Source of the DNA: Piscinibacter aquaticus
Lineage (GTDB): Bacteria > Pseudomonadota > Gammaproteobacteria > Burkholderiales > Burkholderiaceae_C
Reading direction: 5' to 3'
NCBI GenBank assembly: GCA_007994965.1
Contig: VOPW01000001.1
Coordinates: 3,286,001-3,350,000 of the forward strand
Length of the DNA stretch: 64,000 bases
Part shown: piece by piece, positions 56,777 through 64,000 of the stretch
How the letters are laid out: every line of letters starts with the position of its first letter
Numbering within the stretch: position 1 is the first letter of the stretch
The notes under the pieces: generated by a model
What the model saw: only the letters and a program-made list of their open reading frames with translations
The model's database searches: none
What the model was told of the DNA's origin: nothing
Position numbers and translations under genes: made by a program

Positions 56777-58063
56777 ACTGAAGAGCGCGGCGCGCAAGGT
56801 CAACGGTGCGCGCCAGCTGCGCGGCCTGCTGATCGACTGCCGGCGGCTGCTGTCCGAGCGCGGCGAGGCCAACAGCGTGGCCATCGCGCGCGATCTGGTG
56901 GCGCGCTTCCGCGAGCTGCCCGACGACGCGCAGGCGAGCTTCTTCGAGCGCCTCTCGCGCGACTTCAGCCCCGATCCGAAGGCGGTGCTGCAAAGCGCGC
57001 AGGCCTATGCCGCGGCGCCGAGCGCCGCCAATCTGCAGCGCCTGACGCAGACCGCCGAGCCGCCGCGCCAGGAGCTGCTGCGGCGCATCAACCGCACGCC
57101 CGGCGGGACCGGCAGCATCGTGGCGATGCGACGCGCGCTGCTGGCGCGCATGAACCAGCAGCCCGAGCTGCAGGCGGTGGAGGCCGATTTCCTGCACCTG
57201 CTGTCGAGCTGGTTCAACCCGGGCTTCCTGCAGCTGCAGCGCGTCGACTGGAATTCGCCGGCGCAGCTGCTCGAGCAGATCATCCGCCACGAGGCAGTGC
57301 ACCAGATCGACGGCTGGGACGACCTGCGTCGCCGCCTGCAGCCCGACCGCCGCTGCTTCGCCTTCTTCCACCCGCAGCTGCCCGACGAGCCGCTGATCTT
57401 CGTCGAGGTGGCGCTGCTGCCGGCGATGCCCGCGGCCATCGCTCCGTTGATCGACAAGACCTCCGAGCCCGCGCCGGCGAGCCAGTTCAAGGTGGCGGCG
57501 TTCTATTCCATCAGCAACTGCCAGCCGGGGCTGAAGGGCGTGTCGCTGGGCAACTTCCTGATCAAGCGCGTGGCCGAGGAGCTCAAGCGCGAGCTGCCGC
57601 AGCTCAAGACCTTCTGCACGCTCTCGCCCATCCCCGGCTTCGCGCGCTGGGTGCGCGCCGGCGCGCCGTGCGAGGGGCTGCCGAAGGTGCGCGCGCAGCC
57701 CTGGCCGAAGCGCATGCGGCGCTCGCCGATGCCTGCGCGCGCGACTTCGACAAGCTCACCCACGCCGCCACGCTGAAGGCGCTGCCCGAGCCGGCCGCGC
57801 AGGCGCTGCTGCGGCTGGCCGCCTACTACCTCGGCTGCCACGCCCCGTCGGCCGGCGGCGACCCGGTGGCGCGCTTCCACCTCGACAACGGTGCGCGGCT
57901 GGAGCGGCTGAATGCGCTCGGCGACCTCTCGGCCAAGGGCCTGCGGCAGTCGTTCGGCATGATGGTCAACTACCTCTACGACCTCGACAAGGTCGAAGCC
58001 CACCACGAGAAATTCGTCCACGGAGAAGTGGCACAGTCACGCCTCCTGACGTCGTTGCTCTGA
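56766..58063 (+). CDS. matA: Malonyl-CoA decarboxylase MatA-like (one apparent frameshift)
   Basis: This enzyme decarboxylates malonyl-CoA to acetyl-CoA. About 432 residues. The N-terminal helical domain (ARQLRGLLIDCRRLLSERGE; LPDDAQASFFERLSRDFSP) is followed by the GNAT-like catalytic domain: LLSSWFNPGFLQLQRVDWNS, IRHEAVHQIDGWDDLRRRL, catalytic His-type FFHPQLPDEPLIFVEVALL, SNCQPGLKGVSLGNFLIKR and TLSPIPGFARWV. The C-terminal NYLYDLDKVEAHHEKFV is typical. The frame breaks near 57692 and resumes LAEAHAALADACARDF. ATG 56766 overlaps the GntR stop. With matB it would catabolise malonate. Confidence 0.92.
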
Positions 58064-58091
58064 GAAACCCATGACAACCTGGAGACAAGCC

Positions 58092-59079
58092 ATGCATCGC
58101 TCCCGCCCCTCGACCCTGCGCCGTGCCGTGATCACGCTGGCCGCGCTCGCCGCCACCGGCGCCGCGCCGCTCGCGTCCGCGCAGTCGTGGCCGACCAAGC
58201 CGGTGACCATCGTCGTGCCCTTCCCGGCCGGCGGCGGCACCGATGCCTTCGCGCGGCCGCTGTTCGCGCAGATGACGAAGAACCTGGGCAAGCAGTTCGT
58301 CATCGACAACAAGGGCGGTGCCGGTGGCACGGTGGGCGCGAGCCGGCGGCCAAGGCCGCCCCGACGGCTACACCTTCTTCATGGGCGCGGTGCACCATGC
58401 GATCGCGCCGTCGATGTACCCGAAGCTGGACTACAGCATCGAGACCGACTTCGTGCCGGTGGGCCTGGTCTCCAGCGTGCCGCAGGTGATCGTCGTGAAT
58501 CCGCAGAAGGTGGCCGCGAACGACCTGCCGGGCCTGCTCGCCTACCTGCGCGCCAACCCCGGCAAGCTGAACTACGGCTCCGCGGGCAACGGCACCTCGC
58601 ACCACCTCGCCGGCGAGCTGTTCAAGCTGCAGACCAAGACCTTCATCACCCACATCCCCTACCGCGGCGCCGGCCCGGCCCTGCAGGACCTGATCGCCGG
58701 CGGTCGACCTGATGTTCGACGGCCTGGGCTCCTCGGCCTCGCACATCAAGGGCGGCCGCATCAAGGCCATCGCGGTGGCGGGCGACAAGCGCGCGCCCGG
58801 CTTCCCCCAACCTGCCCACCGCCAAGGAAGGCGGCGTGCCCACCTACGGTGTGGCCACGGTACGGCCTGTGGGCGCCCAAGGGCACGCCGAAGGAAGTGA
58901 TCGACGCGATGCAGGCCGAGATGAAGAAGGCGCTCGCCTCCGAGGAACTGAAGACCACCTGGAACGGCCTGGGCACCGACACGCCGAACCTCTACGGCGC
59001 CGACTTCGGCAAGTTCGTCTCGTCGGAAGTGAAGCGCTGGGCCGAGGTGGTGAAGGCCTCCGGCGCCAAGCTCGACTGA
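58092..59079 (+). CDS. Bug-family (TTT) periplasmic binding protein (about four apparent frameshifts)
   Basis: This periplasmic tricarboxylate/carboxylate-binding protein is about 329 residues. The signal peptide MHRSRPSTLRRAVITLAALA ends ASAQ, and mature SWPTKPVTIVVPFPAGGGTD carries the conserved Bug start. Other blocks are FVIDNKGGAGGTVGA, AAPDGYTFFMGAVHH, YGSAGNGTSHHLAGELFK, FITHIPYRGAGPALQDLIAG and LWAPKGTPKEVIDAM. Frame breaks near 58344, 58705, 58808 and 58858; the first restores CCWGG when a base is added. ATG 58092 with a GGAGA site is preferred to ATG 58071. It replaces the transporter usually found in mat clusters and may bind malonate. Confidence 0.9.
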
Positions 59080-59089
59080 TCGCGCCGCC

Positions 59090-59881
59090 GTGCCCGGCAC
59101 GATCACGCTGACCCAGGGCGACGCCGAAGGCGTGGCCCTGCTGACGCTGGCCCATCCGGCCAAGATGAACGCCATCGACATCGCGATGTGGCGCGAGCTG
59201 CAGGCGCTGATGCTGCACCTGCAGGCGATGGCGCCGGCCGATGCGCCGCACGCGGTGATCGTGCGCGGCACCGACGGCCACTTCGCCGCCGGTGGCGACA
59301 TCGTCGAGTTCGCCGGCTTCCGCTTCGAGGAAGAGACGCTGCGCGACTTCCACGAGAACGTGGTGGCACCGGCGCTGCATGCGCTGATCGACTGCGACAT
59401 CCCGCTGTTCGCGCAGATCGAGGGCAACTGCATCGGCGGCGGCATGGAGATCGCCGCCTGCTGCGACATCCGCATCTGCGGCGAGGGCAGCCGCTTCGGC
59501 GCGCCGATCGCGCGGCTGGGCTTTCCGATGGCGCCGCTGGAGCTGGAGGTGGTGTCGCGCGTGGTGCCCGAGGCGGTGCTGCGCGAGATGCTGCTCGAGG
59601 CCCGGCTGTTCACCGCGCACGCCGCGCTGCACCACGGCCTGGTGCATGCGGTGGTGCCCGATGCCGAGGTGGCCGCGCACACGCTGGCGCGAGCCAAGGC
59701 ACTGGCCCACCTGTCGCCACAGGCCGCACGCATCAACAAGCGCACGATGCGCCAGCTGGCCACCGGCGGCCCGAGCGAGGCCGAGCGCACGGCCCACTAC
59801 GGCTATGCGCCGAGCGAAGAGCACCGCGAAGGCGTGATGGCCTTCATCGAGAAGAGGACGCCGCGCTTCCAGAGGGGATGA
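59090..59881 (+). CDS. Enoyl-CoA hydratase/isomerase family protein
   Basis: This crotonase-fold protein is intact at 263 residues with a GTG start. The oxyanion-hole region is HFAAGGDIVEFAGFRFEE, the CoA pocket is EGNCIGGGMEIAACCDIRIC, and the region GAPIARLGFPMAP contains the second conserved loop; the usual catalytic Glu pair is not obvious, so hydratase activity is uncertain. It starts 10 bases after the Bug gene and precedes matB, within the malonate cluster. Its role there is unclear; it may process a CoA-thioester related to malonate or beta-oxidation. Confidence 0.88.
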   Translation: MPGTITLTQGDAEGVALLTLAHPAKMNAIDIAMWRELQALMLHLQAMAPADAPHAVIVRGTDGHFAAGGDIVEFAGFRFEEETLRDFHENVVAPALHALIDCDIPLFAQIEGNCIGGGMEIAACCDIRICGEGSRFGAPIARLGFPMAPLELEVVSRVVPEAVLREMLLEARLFTAHAALHHGLVHAVVPDAEVAAHTLARAKALAHLSPQAARINKRTMRQLATGGPSEAERTAHYGYAPSEEHREGVMAFIEKRTPRFQRG

Positions 59882-59900
59882 CGCGGCCCGGAGATTCCCC

Positions 59901-61456
59901 ATGCACGACAACCAGAACCTGTTCGTCGCCCTGCGCGACGCCTTCCCCGCCGACCTCGACAGCGTTGCCATCGAGACCGCCGACGGCCCCGGCGCGCCGC
60001 TGTTCTACACTGGCGCGACATCGAGCGCGCCACCGCGAAGATCGCCAGCCTGCTGGCGTCGCTGGAGCTGCCGGCCGGCGCGCGCGTGGCGGTGCAGACC
60101 GAGAAATCGGTCGAGGGCCTGCTGCTGTACCTCGCGGTGCTGCGCGCGGGCTATGTCTACCTGCCGCTGAATACCGCCTACCGGGCCGCCGAGATCGACT
60201 ACTTCATCGGCAATGCCGAGCCGAGCGTGGTGGTGTGCTCCGGCAGGAACTTCGGCTGGGTGTCGAAGATCGCCTTCCAGGCCGGGACCGCGCATGTCTT
60301 CACGCTCAACGAAGACCGCACCGGCACGCTGCTCGACCGCGCCGCGCCGCAGCCCGATACGCACCAGCCCGCGCAGAAGTGGGCCGACGACCTCGCCGCC
60401 ATCCTCTACACCAGCGGCACCACCGGGCGCAGCAAGGGTGCGATGCTGACGCATGGCAACATGCTGTCCAACGCCCGTACGCTGAAGGATTACTGGGGCT
60501 GGAGGAGTCCGGAAGATGGCGGCGACGTGCTGATCCACGTTCTGCCGATTTTCCACGTGCACGGCCTGTTCGTGGCCTCGCACGGCGCGCTGATCAACGG
60601 CAGCAAGATGATCTGGTTCGCGAAGTTCGACTCGGCGGCCGTCGTCAAGCGCCTGCCCGAGGCCACGGTCTTCATGGGCGTGCCGACGCTCTACGTGCGC
60701 CTGCTCGGCGAGGCCGGCTTCGGCCGCGAGGCGTGCCGGAACATGCGTCTGTTCATCGCCGGCTCGGCTCCTCTGCTGATCGAGACCTTCAACGAATTCC
60801 GCGAGCGCAGCGGCCACGCCATCCTCGAGCGCTACGGCATGAGCGAGACGGTGATGCTCACCTCCAACCCCTACCACGCGAAGGACGGCGAGCGCCGCGG
60901 CGGCACGGTGGGCTTTCCGCTGCCGGGCGTGGGCCTGCGCGTCAGCGACGACAAGGGCGCGCCCTGCCCGACCGGCGAGATCGGCGGCATCGAGGTGAAG
61001 GGCCCGAACGTCTTCAAGGGCTACTGGCGCATGCCGGAGAAGACGAAGGAAGAGTTCACCGCCGACGGCTGGTTCAAGACCGGCGACGTCGGCAAGATCG
61101 ACGAACGCGGCTACGTGACCATCGTCGGCCGCAGCAAGGACCTGATCATCACCGGCGGCTACAACGTCTACCCGGCCGAGATCGAGGGCTACCTCAACGA
61201 GATGGACGGCGTGGCCGAAAGCGCGGTGATCGGCGTGCCGCACCCCGATTTCGGCGAAGGCGTGGTGGCGGTGGTGGTGGCCAAGCCGGGCGCAAAGCCG
61301 GAAGCCGCGGCGCTGATTGCGGCGCTGAAGGGCAAGATCGCCAACTTCAAGGTGCCCAAGCACTGCTTCGTGGTCGATGCGCTGCCGCGCAACACCATGG
61401 GCAAGGTGCAGAAGAACCTGCTGCGCGAGCAGCACAAGGGCCTGTTCGGTGGCTGA
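59901..61456 (+). CDS. matB: Malonyl-CoA synthetase MatB (one apparent frameshift)
   Basis: MatB is the ANL-family ligase that makes malonyl-CoA from malonate, ATP and CoA. About 518 residues. The N-terminus is MHDNQNLFVALRDAFPADLD; the frame breaks near 60009 and resumes ATAKIASLLASLELPAGARV, the expected TWRDIE text being restored by recreating CCTGG. ANL motifs are LYTSGTTGRSKGAMLTHGN, VLPIFHVHGLF, LERYGMSETVML, TGDVGKIDERGY, IITGGYNVYPAEIEGY and the catalytic Lys in RNTMGKVQKNLL. The stop overlaps the start of the next small gene. Together with MatA it turns malonate into acetyl-CoA. Confidence 0.94.
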
Positions 61457-61689
61457 CGCCGCACCGCTGGATTCACGCTGCCCGCGCTGCGGCGGCGGCT
61501 TCCACTGCGGCGCGAACGATCCCCCGAGGCCGGCCCCTGCGCCTGCACGACGCTGACGCTGAGCCCGGCGCTGCGCGAGGAACTTGCCGCCCGTTTCCAC
61601 GGCTGTCTGTGCCTGCGCTGCTGGCGGAACTGGCGGCCGATCCATCGCGGGTATCCTGCGCGCCATGTACGCCCGCTTCTTCGGCCTGA
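61449..61689 (+). CDS. Small cysteine-rich CWC-type protein (two apparent frameshifts)
   Basis: This small protein of about 80 residues is not evident as one open frame. GTG 61449 overlaps the matB stop and opens VADAAPLDSRCPRCGGGFHC. After a break in a C-run near 61525 it reads AGPCACTTLTLSPALREELA and GCLCLRC, and after a second break near 61619, restored by recreating CCTGG, AELAADPSR with a stop at 61687-61689. The order CPRC-FHC, PCxC, GCLCxxC fits the cysteine-rich CWC family, probably a metal-binding cytosolic protein. Its end overlaps the gspA start by 25 bases. Confidence 0.65.
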
Positions 61690-63314
61690 GGCAGCAGCCG
61701 TTCTCGATCGCGCCGGATCCGCGCTACCTCTACATGAGCGAGCGCCACCGCGAGGCGCTGGCGCACCTGCTGTACGGTGTGCGCGGCGGTGGCGGCTTCG
61801 TGCTGCTGACCGGCGAGATCGGCGCGGGCAAGACCACGGTGTGCCGCTGCTTCCTCGAGCAGATCCCCAAGCGCTGCAACGTCGCCTACATCTTCAACCC
61901 GAAGCAGACGGTCACCGAGCTGCTGCGCTCGGTGTGCGACGAGTTCCGCATCCCGCACCGCGCCGAGGGCGCGACGGTGAAGGACTATGTCGATGCGCTC
62001 AACGGCTTCCTGCTGCAGACGCATGCCGTCGGCCAGAGCAACGTGCTGATCATCGACGAGGCGCAGAACCTGTCGGCCGACGTGCTCGAGCAGCTGCGCC
62101 TCCTGACCAACCTCGAGACCAACGAACGCAAGCTGCTGCAGATCATTCTGATCGGCCAGCCCGAGCTGCGCACGATGCTCGCGCGGCCGGAGCTCGAGCA
62201 GCTCGCCCAACGCGTGATCGCGCGCTTCCACCTCGAGGCGCTGACGCCGAAGGAGACGGTGCAGTACATCCGCCACCGCCTCGGCGTGGCCGGGCTCAAC
62301 CGCCCGCTGCCCTTCGAGCGTGATGCGCTCAAGCGCATCCACCAGCTCTCGCGCGGCGTGCCGCGGCGCATCAACCTGCTGTGCGACCGTGCGCTGCTCG
62401 GCGCCTATGCGGGCAACAAGCCGGCGGTGAATGTCGAGATCGTCGAGAAGGCCGCGGGCGAGGTGTTCGAGGGCCAGCTTCCGCCGGCCGAAACCTCGGC
62501 GCGACGGGAAGGGGCAGCGCCCAGCCCTGGCCGCTGCGGTGATCGCCGGGCTCGGCCTGGCCCTGTGGGGCGGCGTGGCGCTGGAGCGGCGCAGCGCCGG
62601 CCACGGCACCGTCGCGTCGGCGGCAGCCGCATCGGCGCCCGCTTCGGCCGCCGCGGTGGCGCAGGCGGCCTCCGAGGCGGCCTCGGCCGCGGCGCTGCCG
62701 GCGTCTGCAGCGAGCGCCGCGGTGCCACCGCTGGCCGATGCGAAGGCGGTGCTCGCTGCCGCCTGGCACAGCGAGGCCGAGGCCGGCGCGCGCTCGGCGC
62801 CGCATGGCAGACGACGCTGGACGATGGCGACCCTTGCGCGGCCGCCACCCGCCAGCAGCTGCAGTGCTTCCGCAGCAGCGGCAGCAGCACGCTGGCGCTG
62901 ATCCGCCAGCTCGACCGGCCGGTGATGCTGAGCGTGCAATCCGGCGGCACGCGCGGCCGTGCTGCTGACCGGCCTGACGATGCGCCAGGCCACGCTCACC
63001 ACGCGCGACGGCAGGCTCGCCGTGCCGCTGCCAGCGCTCGCGGAACTGTGGCGCGGCGAGTTCGCCACGCTGTGGCGCACGCCGCCCGGCTACGACGACG
63101 GCGCACCGGTCGACTGGCTGTCCGCGCAGCTCGCGGCGGCGCAGGGCGAGGCCGCGCCACCGGCTCCGAGCAAGTTCGATGCAGCCTTGCGCAACCGCCT
63201 CAACGCCTTCCAGGTGGCGCAGGGCCTGAAGCCCGACGGCCGGCCGGGCCGCTGACGCTGATGCTGATCAACCGCGCCACCGGCGTGGCCGAACCGCGCC
63301 TGCAGCCGGAGTAG
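61665..63314 (+). CDS. gspA: Type II secretion GspA/ExeA-like ATPase (about four apparent frameshifts)
   Basis: This is a membrane-associated ATPase of about 549 residues that helps place the type II secretin through the peptidoglycan. The N-terminus MYARFFGLRQQPFSIAPDPR is the classic ExeA start. Walker A is LLTGEIGAGKTTVCRCF, Walker B is NVLIIDEAQNLSADV, and the AAA end is LSRGVPRRINLLCDRALLGA. A membrane segment (ALAAAVIAGLGLALWGGVAL) and Ala-rich periplasmic stretch follow, and a peptidoglycan-binding fold ends it (RNRLNAFQVAQGLKPDG; GPLTLMLINRATG). Frame breaks lie near 62510, 62795, 62955 and 63245. GspB follows six bases later. Confidence 0.9.
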   Translation: MYARFFGLRQQPFSIAPDPRYLYMSERHREALAHLLYGVRGGGGFVLLTGEIGAGKTTVCRCFLEQIPKRCNVAYIFNPKQTVTELLRSVCDEFRIPHRAEGATVKDYVDALNGFLLQTHAVGQSNVLIIDEAQNLSADVLEQLRLLTNLETNERKLLQIILIGQPELRTMLARPELEQLAQRVIARFHLEALTPKETVQYIRHRLGVAGLNRPLPFERDALKRIHQLSRGVPRRINLLCDRALLGAYAGNKPAVNVEIVEKAAGEVFEGQLPPAETSARREGAAPSPGRCGDRRARPGPVGRRGAGAAQRRPRHRRVGGSRIGARFGRRGGAGGLRGGLGRGAAGVCSERRGATAGRCEGGARCRLAQRGRGRRALGAAWQTTLDDGDPCAAATRQQLQCFRSSGSSTLALIRQLDRPVMLSVQSGGTRGRAADRPDDAPGHAHHARRQARRAAASARGTVARRVRHAVAHAARLRRRRTGRLAVRAARGGAGRGRATGSEQVRCSLAQPPQRLPGGAGPEARRPAGPLTLMLINRATGVAEPRLQPE

Positions 63315-63320
63315 CCCACG

Positions 63321-63965
63321 ATGTCCTACATCCTCGATGCGCTGCGACGGGCCGATGCCGAGCGGGAACGCGGCGCGGTGCCCGGCCTGCACACGCAGGC
63401 GATGCCCGAGCCGGGCGACGACGACGAGGCGCCCGCGCCGCGCCGCGGCCCGGCGCCCTGGCAGTGGCTCGCGATCGGGCTGACCGGCGGCCTCGCCGTC
63501 GCCGTGGCCTTCAGCTGGCGCGGCGACGAACCGCCGCCGAGCCCGCCGCCCGCCCCCACGCCGATGCCGGTGCTGCCTGCGCCGGCCCCGCCGCCCGCCG
63601 CCACGCTGCCGGCACCGCCACCGTCCACACCACCAGCCGGCCCGGTGGCGATCGCACCGATGCGCGCGGGGCCGGCGCCCGCTCCGGTGCCCGTGCAGGC
63701 CGCATCGGCGGCGCCCGCAGCGCCGGCCGCGATCCCGCGCGTCAACTCGCTGGCCGAGCTGCCTGCCGAGGCGCGCGCCGGCCTGCCGCCGCTGGCCTTC
63801 GGCGGCTCGATCTACTCGAGCACGCCGGCCAACCGGCTGCTGATCGTCAACGGCCAGTTGATGCACGAGGGGGAGCCGATCGCCCCCGGGGTGATGCTCG
63901 AGCAGATCAAGCCGAAGGCCGCGGTGCTGAACATCCGCGGCCAGCGCTACGAGATCGGTCTCTGA
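63321..63965 (+). CDS. gspB: Type II secretion GspB-like protein
   Basis: This partner of GspA is intact at 214 residues. It opens MSYILDALRRADAERERGAV, the typical GspB/ExeB start, and has one membrane segment at about residues 47-66 (WQWLAIGLTGGLAVAVAFSW). A long Pro/Ala-rich periplasmic linker follows, then the C-terminal domain LIVNGQLMHEGEPIAPGVML and QIKPKAAVLNIRGQRYEI, as in GspB. It acts in the inner membrane with GspA to support secretin assembly. The last 35 bases of the window after the stop hold nothing I can name. Confidence 0.93.
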   Translation: MSYILDALRRADAERERGAVPGLHTQAMPEPGDDDEAPAPRRGPAPWQWLAIGLTGGLAVAVAFSWRGDEPPPSPPPAPTPMPVLPAPAPPPAATLPAPPPSTPPAGPVAIAPMRAGPAPAPVPVQAASAAPAAPAAIPRVNSLAELPAEARAGLPPLAFGGSIYSSTPANRLLIVNGQLMHEGEPIAPGVMLEQIKPKAAVLNIRGQRYEIGL

Positions 63966-64000
63966 GGTTCCGCGCCTGGAAAGACAAAGGCCGGCAGGTC

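Overview
The window looks like chromosomal DNA of a very GC-rich betaproteobacterium of the order Burkholderiales, most likely from the Rubrivivax/Leptothrix/Piscinibacter/Methylibium neighbourhood. The evidence is the order yadGH-like ABC transporter, ibaG, murA, hisGDCBHAF; carbon-storage genes (wax ester synthase, acyl-CoA-binding protein, PHA-granule-associated protein, 3-hydroxybutyrate oligomer hydrolase); a GntR/malonyl-CoA decarboxylase/malonyl-CoA synthetase cluster; Bug-type and LivK-type binding proteins; and a GC-rich dispersed intergenic repeat of a kind seen in this order. I see no rRNA, tRNA, insertion sequence, phage or CRISPR array.

Layout: 1-8900 (minus strand) is one long gene train for lipid or drug export (ABC pair), BolA-like IbaG, MurA and histidine biosynthesis. 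9.0-11.7 kb holds a TetR regulator, a TPR protein and an MFS transporter. 11.8-16.5 kb holds a response regulator convergent with a large PAS histidine kinase, then a wax ester synthase/DGAT. 16.6-18.3 kb holds an acyl-CoA-binding protein, a PHA-system protein and a lipoprotein aminopeptidase, the last translationally coupled to a molybdopterin oxidoreductase (18.3-20.4). 20.5-25.2 kb is a plus-strand train: two paralogous LivK-type binding proteins, an M20 amidohydrolase and an M14-like peptidase. 25.2-30.8 kb is sugar metabolism: HAD phosphatase, pgi and tal on minus, divergent from zwf and hexR on plus. 30.8-35.1 kb holds a Wzi-like outer-membrane protein, a secreted cytochrome c with a sorting-signal-like tail, a LuxR regulator and a secreted unknown. 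35.1-40.8 kb is one giant gene encoding two tandem UvrA units. 41-45.5 kb holds a third LivK-type protein, a U32 peptidase family enzyme and an AraC regulator. 45.6-53.4 kb (minus) is a complete branched-chain-type ABC transporter (livKGFHM) coupled to a 3-hydroxybutyrate oligomer hydrolase and an alpha/beta hydrolase. 53.5-55.9 kb holds a Sel1/lytic transglycosylase protein and a PAS-sigma54 activator. 56.1-61.5 kb is the malonate cluster matR-matA-Bug-ECH-matB, and 61.4-64 kb is a cysteine-rich CWC protein followed by type II secretion gspA and gspB.

A dominant feature of this sequence is the number of apparent one- or two-base frameshifts: roughly 70 in 64 kb, in housekeeping genes as well as accessory ones. 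Conserved protein sequence resumes in another frame each time, so I annotate these as one CDS over the full span and note where the frame breaks. At least 20 of the breaks fall where restoring the expected codon recreates CCAGG or CCTGG (CCWGG). This points to systematic sequencing error at a methylated motif rather than gene decay.

Working together, the genes suggest a metabolically flexible organism that stores reduced carbon (PHA and wax esters), mobilises hydroxybutyrate oligomers, uses malonate, routes sugar phosphates through an Entner-Doudoroff/pentose-phosphate entry (pgi, zwf, hexR, tal), and exports proteins by type II secretion.
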